Shown here in pieces: positions 20,235 to 30,905 of a stretch of 64,000 bases of DNA (within the stretch, counting starts at the first letter, position 1; the number at the start of each line of letters is the position of its first letter). This DNA comes from Fratercula arctica. Lineage: Eukaryota; Chordata; Aves; Charadriiformes; Alcidae. The notes below the pieces were generated by a model. The model was not told the DNA's origin. It saw only the letters and a list, made by a program, of their open reading frames with translations, and made no database searches. The stretch is taken from NCBI GenBank assembly GCA_947846985.1, contig CANTUZ010000025.1:17358100-17422099 (forward strand), read 5' to 3'. The translations under genes were made by a program, and so were the position numbers.

Positions 20235-20990
20235 GCAAAGACTTGCACCTGGGGAGGAACAACCCCAGGCACCAATATATGTTGGGGGCCGACCATCTGG
20301 AATGCAGCTTTGCAGAAAAGGCCCTGAGGGTCCTGGTGGACACCAAATTGAACATGAGCCAAAAATGTACCCTTGCAGCAAAAGAAGGCTAATGGTATCC
20401 TGGGCTGCATTAGGAGGAGTGTTGCCAGCAGGTCGAGGGAGGTGATCCTTCCCCTCTACTCAGCACTGGTGAGGCCACACCTGGAGTCCTGTGTCCAGTT
20501 CCGGGCTCCCCAGTACAAGCAAGACATGGACATACTGGAGAGTCCAGTGCAGAGCCACAAAGATGATGAAAGGACTGGAACATCTCTCTTATGAGGAAAG
20601 GCTGAGAGAGCTGGAACTGTTTAGCCTAGAGAAAAAAAGGCTCAGGGGGGATCTCATCAGTGTATATAAATACCTGAAGGGAGGGTGCAAAGAAGATGGA
20701 GCCAGGCTCTTGTCGGTGGTGCCCAGTGACAGGACCAGAGGCAACTGGCACGCACAAACACAGGAGGTCCTTGTCTGATCATAAGGAAAGACTTTTTTAC
20801 TGTGAGGGTGACTGAGCACTGGAACAGGTTGCCCAGGGAGCTTGTGGAGTCTCCCTCCTTGGAGATGTTCAAAAGTTGTCTGGATGTGGTCCTGGGCAAC
20901 TGGCTCTAGGTGGCCCTGCTTGAGCAGGAGTGTTGGACCAGATGACCTTCAGAGGTCCCTTCCAACCTCAACCAATCTGTGATTCTGTGA
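20235..20990 (+). mobile_element. CR1 3' fragment (CR1-b)
   Basis: Encodes, with frameshifts, the ORF2 C-terminus ([39 protein letters not shown]) and ends in tgtgattctgtga, a variant CR1 tail. 5'-truncated near 20235. Confidence 0.8.
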
Positions 20991-23094
20991 AATGAGTAAA
21001 GCATTAAAGTTACTACTTGCTAGCCAAGATAACAAATGCTTTTTCATTGCCTCAAAATTATATGGTGCATATGTATAATGTTTATCTTATGCTGGTGATA
21101 TATTATTCTGAATAATACATACTTTTGGTTTAAGGAAATCTGTTCACAAACTCTTATAGTTTAAAACAGACTGCAAAAATAGTTTAACTAATAGTCTGCT
21201 ACTAATCCTGCAAAGCAGAAAGTTTTGAAACTGGTTCATTAATTACTGCCTTAGTGATATTGCGACTTTGAAATCCATTCTTCAATGATCTTTTCCCTAA
21301 CACAGAAATGAAGGGATAGTTACTTAATATATTGAAGCCTGTCTTGAAGAATATGTGCTAATACACAACAAAAATGTGAATGACTGCAGATTTTATTAGG
21401 TTTTTTTAAACTTGAGATGTTAATGAGCTGCTTAAGTGTCACAACCACTTTTTGCTTCCTTTTATTCTTCTCACAGACTTTCACTGTTCTCTATATAGTA
21501 AGGAAGAAAGGAGAGTTGTCGTCTTGTGTTTATGTAGATAGATTTGGGTCAACTGACTGTTATCAACTCATAAAATTTCTCAGACTGCTAAATTCTTAAT
21601 TGAAAGCACTATAAAGGTTGAAATGTTTTTTCAGATCATAGTTTGAACTGTGGAATTACAAAATTTCCTTCTGCAATTTGGACCCATTTCTCCCCCTTCT
21701 GCCCCCTCCTCCCCAAAACCTCTTCAGGCACAGTTAGAATATTTTCAGCTCAAGAATACCAATATTAATTTTCTAATACTCTTCATATCCATCAAAATAA
21801 AGAGCATCATTATTTTTAATTCCTTGTTTAAGAAAAAAAAAACCTGTAAAAGGACTAGCAAGCATATTTCCTCAGCTGAAATCTTTGAGTTATAGGTCCA
21901 TTGGTTTCCAATATTTGAGGATATTTGACACCATTAATGTCTGTGAACTTAATAAAGACTGTGTTGTGCCATTTAATTACTTATATTAAGAACAAAATAT
22001 ATCATAATTAGTACATAGAGCACTAGAGATATCAAGCTTTTGGCTGACAGAGTCATACCAGAGTGGACTTTTAATTTTTTTTTTTCCTTAAGTGGAATAC
22101 AATAGGGAGTTTACAAACTTCAAGTCTTATGACTGTTGCAGTGCCAAAAGTAACATCTGGTACTGTAAGTTCTTTTAATAGCATGACTGAGCACTTGTCT
22201 CTGATGGTTCCCCTCCATAAAGAAGTATCTTTAACCTTTTTTGAGTTTTGTATTTCAATTTATTGCGTGTTCTAGAGTAGTAGTAGCACAACATCTCTCA
22301 GCTATAACTAAGCTCCTAAGCAGAGTAACTATAGTGTTCTTGAGTATTAAAATATATTTAAATAACAGCCAACCACACACACACACACAGGAAAACCCAA
22401 ACTTACCATATTGCTTCATCATTTAATTGCATTCATCATCTTGACTTGTTTTTCCTTGATCCATGGTTTCTCAGTTCTGCCCTGCTCCCAACACACCCTC
22501 AGCCTTTTGCTCTAAGAATAGGTGCTTAATGTGTGAGAACAGTACCAGTCAGAATGCTGGGCTCACCTTCCTGTGGAGAAAATTGCTTGTTGAATTTCCA
22601 GTGACTTGGGAACAAAATGATACTGCCCAAAGGTGGACTGTTGTCGTCTCTGCCTCTGCATAATATCTACTTGCTTGCTTTCTCAAATCATGTATTTATC
22701 AGGCTCCAAGGACTGCATCTGAAACAGTTTTGGAGCACTATGCTTTTTTAAAATTTTATTTTATTTTTATTTTAGATTTTCCCCCAGAACGTGGAAGCAA
22801 TCTTCTTTTAGAGATTTCTACTTGATTATTTCCTCCCACACCATGCTAAATGCAATCTCTCAGGAGCAAATGTATTGAAGTCTCAAATTTTTGTTTTTAT
22901 AAATTATTCTTTCCTTTTGTTCTTCTTGTTCAGGTATTTAAGATAATACAATGCAGTTGTTTAAAATATAAAGAAATAATACTATTGGTTAATTCTGATC
23001 TAAAACTGCTGCAGCTAAGTAGATATCGATTATTGATTCATTGATTGTTTGGTAAAACAGTATTCACATTCTTATTTGTGCTCTGCTTTCCCAG
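20991..23094. other. Non-coding, probably intron preceding GKAP1 exon 2
   Basis: AT-rich, no conserved frames. Holds a (CA)8 microsatellite at 22374-22389 and short A/T runs. It ends in a pyrimidine tract and acceptor (gctttcccag, 23085-23094). Confidence 0.55.
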
Positions 23095-23353
23095 GAAGCC
23101 TAATCATTAAAGAAGCCATCTCAGTAGAATTTAAGACATGGCAATGGCATCAGCTGTAATCAGTTCAGTTCCTACCACGGCATCTCGTTTTGCCTTACTA
23201 CAACCGGACAGTGATACTAATTCAGAGTCTGGAAAGGGCAGAAGTGGCCAAGGTGCCAGTATATCTCAAGTTTCAGGAGAAAGCTCTACAAATGAGAAGA
23301 AACAAGAGAAAAGGAGAAAGAAGAAAGAACATCAGCAGTCAGGATAATGTGGT
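23095..23353 (+). pseudogene. GKAP1: GKAP1 exon with start codon (disrupted)
   Basis: Acceptor ttcccag at 23088-23094, 43 bases of 5' UTR, then ATG at 23138. The frame begins [20 protein letters not shown] and ends in a Lys-rich block ([12 protein letters not shown]), matching the N-terminus of G-kinase-anchoring protein 1, a Golgi-associated adaptor that binds cGMP-dependent protein kinase I. Near the exon end the sequence is two bases short of the expected codons, giving an early TAA at 23345-23347. A solo LTR follows at once (23354), and its right flank reads gaggtaaag, a good donor, so the insertion fell on the exon/intron boundary. Splice sites show it is not a retrocopy. Confidence 0.82.
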
Positions 23354-24091
23354 TGTCCTTGTTTGAGGTAAAACAGAACCAACTTTCTGTTCAGTAATTT
23401 TACTTCTTAGCTAGGCCTCTTCTAACGCTCTGAAATTAACAGCATATTGTGCTGAAAACTGTTCGTTCTCAGAGTGATAAGACCTGTGTTTACAGTTAGT
23501 GCCAAGGAATGGTATGCAGAGAGGCTCTTGCTTATACTTATTGCTGTAACAACCAAGGTCAGCTAATTTCGTTATTTGCCCCGTTGGAGGGTCAGAAATA
23601 GAAAAGCGTAGAGGGGTCCCACCTGCAGGGAGGAGTGGACAGGGCAGGTGACCCAAAATTGACCAACAGGGGTATTCCATCCCATCTGCCCCATGCTCAG
23701 TATAAAAGCTGAGGGATCAAAGGGTCAGTCTCTTTTCTTCAATGGCCAACATCTGAGGAGGACCCTGTCTGTCCATCTGCCTTTGATACGGATCTGTGCG
23801 TTCCGGACTCCAGCTTTCGAATCCAGTTCCCATCCATCGCTGAGTCCAGTCTGGGACTTCCCCAGTGCCTGCCGGTGACATCATCCTGGGAGCTTAATAC
23901 GGTTTTGTATATACTGTATCTATTTCATTATTTTCCTTTTTATTTTATTCTTAATATTTCATTAAAGTAGTTTAGTTTCTTCTAAACTCATAAATCTCTT
24001 TCTCTCTCCTCCTCCTCCTCTCTGTGGAGTGAGAGGTGGGGGGGAGAGCATCTGTCACCCATCATTGGCCAATTCAACCTAAACCATGACA
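23354..24091 (+). mobile_element. Solo LTR of the D ERV-L-like family at a splice donor
   Basis: 738-bp LTR, TGTCCTTGTTTGAGG... to ...AACCATGACA, homologous to the D LTRs. It has a TATA box (CAGTATAAAAGCTG, about 23698-23711) and an ATTAAAG polyadenylation-type signal near 23963. Flanks gtggt (23349-23353) and gaggt (24092-24096) differ by one base and look like a decayed 5-bp target duplication. Confidence 0.8.
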
Positions 24092-24361
24092 GAGGTAAAG
24101 GGATTTTCAGATGGCAAAGTATATTTACTATTTGATTCCTTTGTTATGTGGCTGCAGTGTTCCTGATCCAATCTTAAGATCCAAAAGAAAATTTACCTTC
24201 TGGTGTGTACCATATCTAATTAAACAAAAATGTAGACCAAACTGCAGAACAAGGTAAAATATATGCATGTCTATTGGCATGTGTGTCTGAATGTCTTAAT
24301 CAAGAGAGTTTCTATATATTTGTTAATATTCTGATTAAAATTAACTTACTATGTTTTTCAG

Positions 24362-24508
24362 ATCAGAAATCTTGCTTTTAAAAAGATTCCACCCAATGGA
24401 GGCTGTCTATCTCAGCATGAACAAACACTGCACACCACAAGGCAGATGGACTCTCAGGAAGAAAATTGGCAAGAGTGGAGACAAAGAGATGAGCATGTAC
24501 AGCTTACC
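24362..24508 (+). pseudogene. GKAP1: GKAP1 exon 3
   Basis: Acceptor tttttcag (24354-24361). The frame reads IRNLAFKKIPP and ends QEENWQEWRQRDEH, matching GKAP1 residues just after the N-terminal Lys-rich block. No stop inside the exon. The end is uncertain: either 24496 (gtacag donor) or 24508 (gtattg donor); the latter keeps a QLT sequence also found at this place in mammalian GKAP1, with two extra codons. A CR1 copy begins about 40 bases later. The next expected exon ([23 protein letters not shown] in mammals) was not found before 54131. Confidence 0.82.
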
Positions 24509-25033
24509 GTATTGAATTATCTTTGGTTTCCTGAAATATGTTACTCTATGAAGTTAGACCTAGTACTGACAAACACAGAGGGACTGGTGGAGGACATGAA
24601 GGTTGGGGGCACCCTTGGCTGTAGTGATCATGAGAAGACAGAGTTCAGGATCATGGGCAGTATTCACAAAACAACAAGTAAAATCGCAACCTTGGACTTC
24701 AGGAGGGCTAACTTTGACCTCTTCAAGAAACTGCTTGGAGAGATCCCGTGGGCTAGGGCTCTGGAAGGCAGGGGGGCTTAAGAGAGCTGGTTGGTATTCA
24801 AACACCACTTTCTCCAAGCTCAGGATCGGTGCAGCCCTAAGAGCAAGAAATTGAGCAAGGGATGCAGGAGACCTGCATGGTTGAGCAGGGGGCTTCTGAA
24901 AAAGCTCCAGTGGAAGAAGGAAGTTTACAGTAAATAGAAGAAGGGACTGACCACTTAGGAAGAGTACAAGAACGCCGCCAGAGCGTGCAGGGATGAAACG
25001 AGGAAAGCCAAGGCCTCCTTGGAATTAAACCTG

Positions 25034-25813
25034 TGTAACTGGTTCTTTTTTAAAGATTCCAACATACAAACTAGAGCCCACACAAAGGAAAAAAGGTTAA
25101 CTCTGCTTTATTGTGAAGCCTTGCTACAGAGAAAAAAAAAAGAATTCAGCTTTATTGCAAAGCCTTGCTAAGCAGTTCCCAAATGTCCCAAAAGTTACTT
25201 CAGAGAGTCTTACCACCCCACAGATTGTAGTAGTACCGCTGAGCAGCAGGATAACAAGGAGCCACATTGGTACGGCAGAGGGAGGCAGGCACAGTGCTTG
25301 CTAAGCAGTTCCCAAATGTTCCAAAAGTTACTTAAGAGAGTCTTACCAACCCATAGACCGTAGTAGTACCACTGAGCAGCAGGATAATGAGGGATCACAT
25401 TGGTACGGCAGAGGGAAGGCAGGCACAGCGCTTGTTCAGGGCGTCCCCTGCATCTTCAAAGTGCGCTCATGTCTCTCTCCCTCTCTCCAGCCCGAGACAG
25501 CCCCCTTATATCCTGCACCGGACTGAGTGGAAAAGTACAGGCTAGAGTCGCTGCATGCGTGGCCAGCGCATGCAGCGAGCCTCACCAGACTCATGATCCA
25601 GCTTTGCTAACAGCAGCTGTCTGATACCTGACTACACTGTTGTACTTCCTTCTTGTTATCTTCTTCTTCAAAGGTCAGGTTCTTATGGATACACACATAG
25701 TTTTTGTAGCAACAGTACTGAGTCCCTTTTTCCCAACATGTATACTGGGTTTGGTTCAACTAGTAATTTTCCATCATGTCTCACTGGGACCATCCTCTAT
25801 TATCCCTAACACA
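25034..25813 (-). mobile_element. Solo class II LTR with tandem duplication, inside CR1-3
   Basis: 780-bp LTR, - orientation (TGTGTTAGGGATAATAG... to ...CCAGTTACA), same family as 1670-2066. Flanked by acctg (25029-25033 and 25814-25818). A 133/134-bp unit is repeated in tandem (25164-25296 and 25297-25430). Two AATAAAG-type signals (25117-25123, 25150-25156 on the - strand) and a TATA-like GGATATAAGGGGG (about 25504-25516) are present. Removing the LTR and one acctg rejoins the CR1 frame. Confidence 0.85.
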
Positions 25814-26073
25814 ACCTGGCAAGGGATGTCAAGCTCAACAGGAAGGGCTTCTTCAGGTATATTGGAGGCAAAAGGAAAACTAGAGAAGTTGTGGGCCCGC
25901 TGTTGAACGAGACAGGAGCCATGGTGACGGAGGATGCAGAGAAGGCGGAGTTACTGAATGCCTTCTTTGCTTTGGTCTTTACTGCTTAGGACAGCCCTCA
26001 GGAGTCCCAGACTTTGGAGGTAACAGGGAAAGTCTGGATGAAGGAGGACTTCCCCTTGGTTTAGGAGGATCAA

Positions 26074-27291
26074 GTGAGAGATCAATTAGGTCAATTAGAT
26101 ATCCACAAGTCCATGGGTCCCGATGGGATGCACCCGAGGGTGCTGAGGGAGCTGGCAGAAGTCATTGCTGGGCCGCTCTCCATCATCTTTGAAAAGTCCT
26201 GGAGAACAGGCAAGGTGCCTGGGGACTGGAGGAAAGCCAATGTCACTCCAGTCTTCAAAGAGGGCAAGAAGGAGGACCCAGGGAACTACAGGCCAGTCAG
26301 CCTCACCTCCATCCCTGGAAAGATGATGGAACAGCTCATTCTGGGCGTCATCTCAAGGCACGTGGAGGAAAAGAAAGCTATCGGAAGTAGTCAACACGGA
26401 TTCACCAAGGGGAAATCATGTCTGACTAATCTGATAGCCTTCTATGATGGCATGGCTGGATGGATAGATGAGGGGAGGGCAGTGGATGTTGTCTACCTTG
26501 ACTTCAGCAAGGCGTTCGACACGGTCTCCCACAGCATCCTCATAGGGAAGCTTAGGAAGTGTGGGTTAGATGAATGGACAGTGGAGTGGATTGAAAACTG
26601 GTTGGAAGACAGAGCTCAGAGGGTTGTGATTAGGGGCACAGAATCTAGTTGGAGGTCAGTGACAAGTGGTGATCCCCAGGGGTCAGTACTGGGTCCAGTC
26701 CTGTTCAATATATTCATCAATGACCTGGATGAAGGGATAGAGTGCACCCTCAGCAAGTTTGCTGATGACACAAAGCTGGGAGGGGTGGCTGACACACCAG
26801 AAGGCTGTGCTGCCATACAGAGAGACCTGGACAGGCTGGAGAGTTGGGTGGAGAGGAACCTTATGAAATTCAATAAGGGCAAGTGTAGGGTGCTGCACCT
26901 GGGGAGGAATAACCCCATGCACCAGTACAGGTTGGGGGCTGACCTGCTGGAGAGCAGCTCTGTGGAAAGAGACCTGGGAGTCCTGGTGGACAACAGGATG
27001 ACCATGAGCCAGCAATGTGCCCTTGTGGCCAAGGAGGCCAATGGCATCCTGGGGTGCATCAAGAAGAGTGTGGCCAGCAGGTCGAGGGAGGTCATCCTCC
27101 CCCTCTACTCTGCCCTGGTGAGGCCGCATCTGGAGTACTGTGTCCAGTTCTGGGTTCCCCGGTTCAAGAAGGTCAGGGAACTGCTGGAGAGGGTACAGCA
27201 AAGGGCTACGAAGATGATTATGGGACTGGAACACCTCTCTTATGAAGAAAGACTGAGGGATTTGGGTCTTTTCAGTCTGGAAAAAAGATGA
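26074..27291 (+). CDS. CR1-3 ORF2 reverse transcriptase domain, open
   Basis: 405-codon open frame holding the complete CR1 RT domain: [61 protein letters not shown] (catalytic Asp), [26 protein letters not shown] (catalytic Asp pair), and thumb-like [18 protein letters not shown], where it ends at a stop (AAGATGA, 27288). The usual GVPQG reads GDPQG. The first Met at 26074 is arbitrary; upstream is linker with stops. The last ~90 residues continue in the frame to 27561 ([11 protein letters not shown]). It is a domain of a dead element; no independent function is implied. Confidence 0.75.
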   Translation: MRDQLGQLDIHKSMGPDGMHPRVLRELAEVIAGPLSIIFEKSWRTGKVPGDWRKANVTPVFKEGKKEDPGNYRPVSLTSIPGKMMEQLILGVISRHVEEKKAIGSSQHGFTKGKSCLTNLIAFYDGMAGWIDEGRAVDVVYLDFSKAFDTVSHSILIGKLRKCGLDEWTVEWIENWLEDRAQRVVIRGTESSWRSVTSGDPQGSVLGPVLFNIFINDLDEGIECTLSKFADDTKLGGVADTPEGCAAIQRDLDRLESWVERNLMKFNKGKCRVLHLGRNNPMHQYRLGADLLESSSVERDLGVLVDNRMTMSQQCALVAKEANGILGCIKKSVASRSREVILPLYSALVRPHLEYCVQFWVPRFKKVRELLERVQQRATKMIMGLEHLSYEERLRDLGLFSLEKR

Positions 27292-27645
27292 CTGAGGGAG
27301 GATCTTATCAATGCTTATAAATACTTAAAGGATGGGTGTCAGGAGGATGGGGCCAGGCTCTTTTCAGTGGTGCCCAGTGACAGGACAAGAGGTAACGGGC
27401 ACAAACTTGAGCATAGGAAGTTCCACCTAAGCATGAGGAGGACCTTCTTTACTTTGAGGGTGGCAGAGCACTGGAACAGGCTGCCCAGAGAGGTGGTGGA
27501 GTCTCCGTCTCTGGAGACATTCAAAACCTGCCTGGACGCATTCCTGTGCAACCTGCTCTAGGTGACTCTTCTCTGGCAGGGGTGTTGGACTAGATGATCT
27601 CCAGAGGTCCATTCCAACCCTTCCGTTCTGTGATTCTGTGAAGTT

Positions 27646-28004
27646 AAATCTCATGGATAGAGATGGCTGGGGAAAAAGACAGGGTTTCAGTGGAAGGTCG
27701 AGTACATCTTCTGTCAAGTCTAGTGAATGGTTTTTCAGTATATTCGTAGCTTAGGGCCAGTACCTGCTGCTGCTTGCATGCCTCATAGGTGAGGTGTGAA
27801 ATTTGGAGTGTGGTGGTGGGGGCTTTATATAATTTGGACAAGAATTACAAGTATTGCCATGGGAGGATGGTGAACAGCTGTGGTGGAACCAGAGCTGGGG
27901 ATGTTTTGGTGGAGTGATGTATGGATATACAGTACACATCCATAGTAAACCAGGCTTTGAAAGTTCTGTTAGGCATGGAATGTTTAGTACCTTTCTAGAT
28001 AAGA
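27646..28004. other. Non-coding intron-like stretch
   Basis: No element or exon recognised between two CR1 copies. Confidence 0.5.
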
Positions 28005-28782
28005 AGAATAAGAGCTCTCCATCCCCAGGTGTAAGAAATCAAGTAAAAAAGGAAGGAGACCAGCATGGCTGAGTTGGGACCTGCTGGTCAAACTAAAAGG
28101 CAAGAAGGAACTGCACAGGCAGTTCAAGCAGCATCAGGTGTCCTGGGAAGGGTATAGGGATGCTGCCCGGTTATGTAGGGATGAGGTCAGGAAGGCCAAG
28201 GCACGGCTGGAGCTGAACTTGGCAAAGGATGCTAAGAATAACAAGAAGGGCTTCTACAGGTATGTCAACCAGAAAAGGAAGGTCAAAGAAAGAGTGCCCT
28301 CCCTGATGACCAAGAATGGCAAACTGGTAACAACAGACAAGGAGAAGGCTGAGGTTCTCAACAACTTTTTTGCCTCAGTCTTTACTGCCAGCCTCTTTCC
28401 TCATGCCTCCCGGGTTGAAGGACTGCAAGATGGGAACCTGCAGGACAAAGTCCCTCCCACTATAAGTGAAGACAAGGTTCATGACCACCTGAGGAACCTG
28501 AACATACACAAGTCCATGGGACCTGATGAGATGCACCCCAGAGTCCTGAGGGAATTGGCTGATGTAGTTGCCAAGCCACTCTTTCCATGATATTTGAAAG
28601 GTCATGGCAGTCAGATGAAGTCCCTGGTGACTGGAAAAAGGGAACCATTGCACTCATTTTTAAAAAGGGTAGAAAGGAGGACCCTGGGAACTGCTGACCT
28701 GTCAGCCTCCCCTCTGTGCCTGGGAAGATCATGGAACAGATCCTCCTAGAAGCTATGCTAAGGCACATGGAGGACAGGGAGG
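28005..28782 (+). mobile_element. CR1 fragment (CR1-2), ORF2 linker and RT start
   Basis: Nearly identical to the reverse complement of CR1-1 at about 16790-17570: same frame (LELNLAKDAKNNKKGFYRYVNQKRKVKE is split here into open frame 28138-28590), same 2-base shift after AKPLF and same TGA (ggaactgctgacctg, 28686-28700). It ends abruptly at 28782 where an LTR-like segment starts. The matching CR1 3' end is at 29645-29889; about 1 kb of RT is missing between. Confidence 0.85.
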
Positions 28783-29500
28783 TGATAGCTACTTAAACAG
28801 TGCAGTTTATTTAAACAACAGATATATAGGTTCTTAGGATTGCCGGTGACAAATACACTGTCTGCAAAGCACACGCAAATAAAGATATTTTTAAATATAC
28901 AAAATGCGTGACAAAGTTATAAATGATACAACCTGACTATAAATGTGGGAGAGAGATTCTCTAGAGAAATTTCTAAGTTCCCCAAGGAAACACTCGGTAT
29001 AGTCTAAGTCTTACCCAAAGGCGTCCCTATGGGGGGGAAGAAAGGCTTAGCCCGTCAACTGATCCCAGAAGTCAGTTCTCCTGACTTGTTCGCGATGGTG
29101 TCTTCCCTGATATCCCCCCTCTCTCGGGCTATTTTTATACTATTTTTTTATCTTCAAAGTGGAGTTTGAGTGACTTTAGTCATAAATACTTTTATTATGA
29201 TTGGTGTACTCAAGGAGGAGTGGTCACACCTTGGGGGCAGGTAGCCTCCAGGATGGAGGTGTGTTTTGGTACATTGTAATGAGCAAAGTTCGCACAAAGG
29301 ACAGCATTTCATCAAAATTTGATGAAATGTTGGCTCGAGTAGCGAGTAGGCCACTTATCTGTTTCGTAGTAAGCAAGTAGGCAGCTTATCTGTTCCGTAG
29401 TACCATTTCATTCCCATATCTGCTATTCGTCACAAGGCAAGGTCACGGAACAATCGCGTTCCGTTCCATCCCTTGTGTAGTTTCAGAAGCAACTTTGTAC
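28783..29500 (-). repeat. LTR-like insertion inside CR1-2
   Basis: On the - strand: TATA box (GTATAAAAATAGCC, about 29130-29143), then a GA-rich leader, and near the end a polyadenylation signal (TTTAAATAAACTGC, about 28801-28814); possible ends TGTACAAAG (29500) and AGCTATCA (28783). No clear target duplication. Family not identified. Confidence 0.45.
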
Positions 29501-29644
29501 AGGGAATCGCAGATGTTGCATTCTTTGTGTGCCAGCTGTGGCTGTATTCTACCTCAGAAGCCTCTTGATTTTATGACTTTCCTTAATGTGTGAACAATGC
29601 TGTACTTTTGTATTCTTGGGCCATTTAGTAAATATTCCACAGCA

Positions 29645-29889
29645 GGGTAGGTTTAGATTAGACATTAGGAAGAAGTTCTTTACAATGAGGGTGGTGAGAC
29701 ACTGGAACAGGTTGCCCAGAGAGGTGGTGGAGGCCCCATCCCTGGAGACATTCAAGGCCAGGCTTGATGAGGCTCTGAGCAACCTGCTCTAGTTAAAGAT
29801 GTCCCTGCTTACTGCAGGGGGGTTGGACTAGATGACCTTTAAAGGTCCCTTCCAACCCAACACATTCTATGATTCTATGATTCTATGAT
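29645..29889 (+). mobile_element. CR1 3' end (same subfamily as CR1-1)
   Basis: Codes [24 protein letters not shown] ORF2 C-terminus (29661-29792), followed by the 3' UTR and three octamer repeats (attctatgattctatgattc...). Nearly identical to the CR1-1 end at 15537-15780. Confidence 0.85.
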
Positions 29890-30119
29890 AATCAAGAGCA
29901 CTTGAACTCTGAAAGCTGACTGTCTTTTAGGACACTAGGATAGCTCTATCAGTGGAAGAACCTCTGTTTTTTATTGTTAGAACTTGGTTTTGGTAATAAG
30001 AGAATTGTTAGTAAGGTTCATGAATGCTTGAAGAATGCAGTAGAGATAAAGCAAAGACCACCTGTGCATGTATGAAGGTAAATATAACGCTTTTAGTGTG
30101 TTTCTGCCAAAGCTCCCAC

Positions 30120-30905
30120 TGTGGTGGTTTGACCTTGGCTGGATGCCAGGTGCCCACCAAAGCCGCTCTTTCACTCCCCTTCTCAGCTGGACAGGGGAGA
30201 GAAAATATAACAAAAGGCTCATGGGTCAAGATAAGGACAGGGAGATCACTCGGCAATTACCATCACAGGCAAAACAGACTGAACTTGGGGAAATAAATTA
30301 GTTTAATTTATTACTAATCAAAACAGAGTAGTATAATGAGAAAATAAAAACCAAATCTTAAGAACACCTTCCTCCTTTCTTCCCGGGCTTAACTTTACTC
30401 ACGACTTCTCTACCTCTTCACCCTGAGTGGCACAGGGAATGGGGGTTGAGGTCACACATTGTCTCTGCCACTCCTGCCTCCTCAGGGGGAGGACTCCTCA
30501 CACTCTTCCCCTGTTCCAGCATGGACTCCCTCCCACAGGAGACAGTTCTTCATGAACTTCTCTAACGTGAGTCCTTCCCACAGGCTGCAGTTCTTCATGA
30601 ACTGCTCCAGTGTGGGCCCTTTCCACAGGGTGCAGTCCTTCAGGAACAGACTGCGTGGGTCCTCCACGTGGTTGCAAGTCCTGCCAGCAAACCTGCTTCA
30701 GCATGGGCTCCTCTCTCTCCACAGGGCCACAGGTCCTGCCAGGAGCCTGCTCCAGTGTGGGCTTCCCATGGGGTCACAGCTTCCTTTGGGCACATCCACC
30801 TGTTCTGGCATGGGGTCCTCCACGGGCTGGCATTGGTTCTATCGGACGTAGGGGAAGCTTCTAGCAGTATCTCACAGAAACCACCCTGCACCCCTGTCTG
30901 CTACA
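30120..30905 (-). repeat. LTR with GC-rich tandem repeats, second copy
   Basis: Same family and orientation as 14106-15131; on the - strand ends GGTCAAACCACCACA at 30120, with an AATAAATTAAACTAATTT-type polyadenylation signal near 30300. Holds degenerate 45-50-bp units (core gctccagtgtgggc) between about 30515 and 30830. No matching target duplication seen. Confidence 0.7.

Larger units (their letters stand above)
24548..27645 (+). mobile_element. CR1 LINE (CR1-3), split by a solo LTR
   Basis: Endonuclease C-terminal part (LDLVLTNTEGLV, GCSDHEKTEF) at 24550-25033, then an LTR insertion (25034-25813), then linker and RT to 27561, ending in the CR1 tail (ccgttctgtgattctgtga, about 27624-27642). 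Subfamily distinct from CR1-1. Stops in the endonuclease and linker (for example 24779-24781, 25988-25990) inactivate ORF2 as a whole. Confidence 0.85.

Noticed and set aside
23095..23353. Processed (retrotransposed) GKAP1 pseudogene
   Set aside because: Separate exons tens of kilobases apart with acceptor and donor sites show a spliced gene copy.
26616..27234. Long - strand frames opposite CR1-3 RT
   Set aside because: Shadow frames of the RT coding strand, recurring opposite every CR1 copy.
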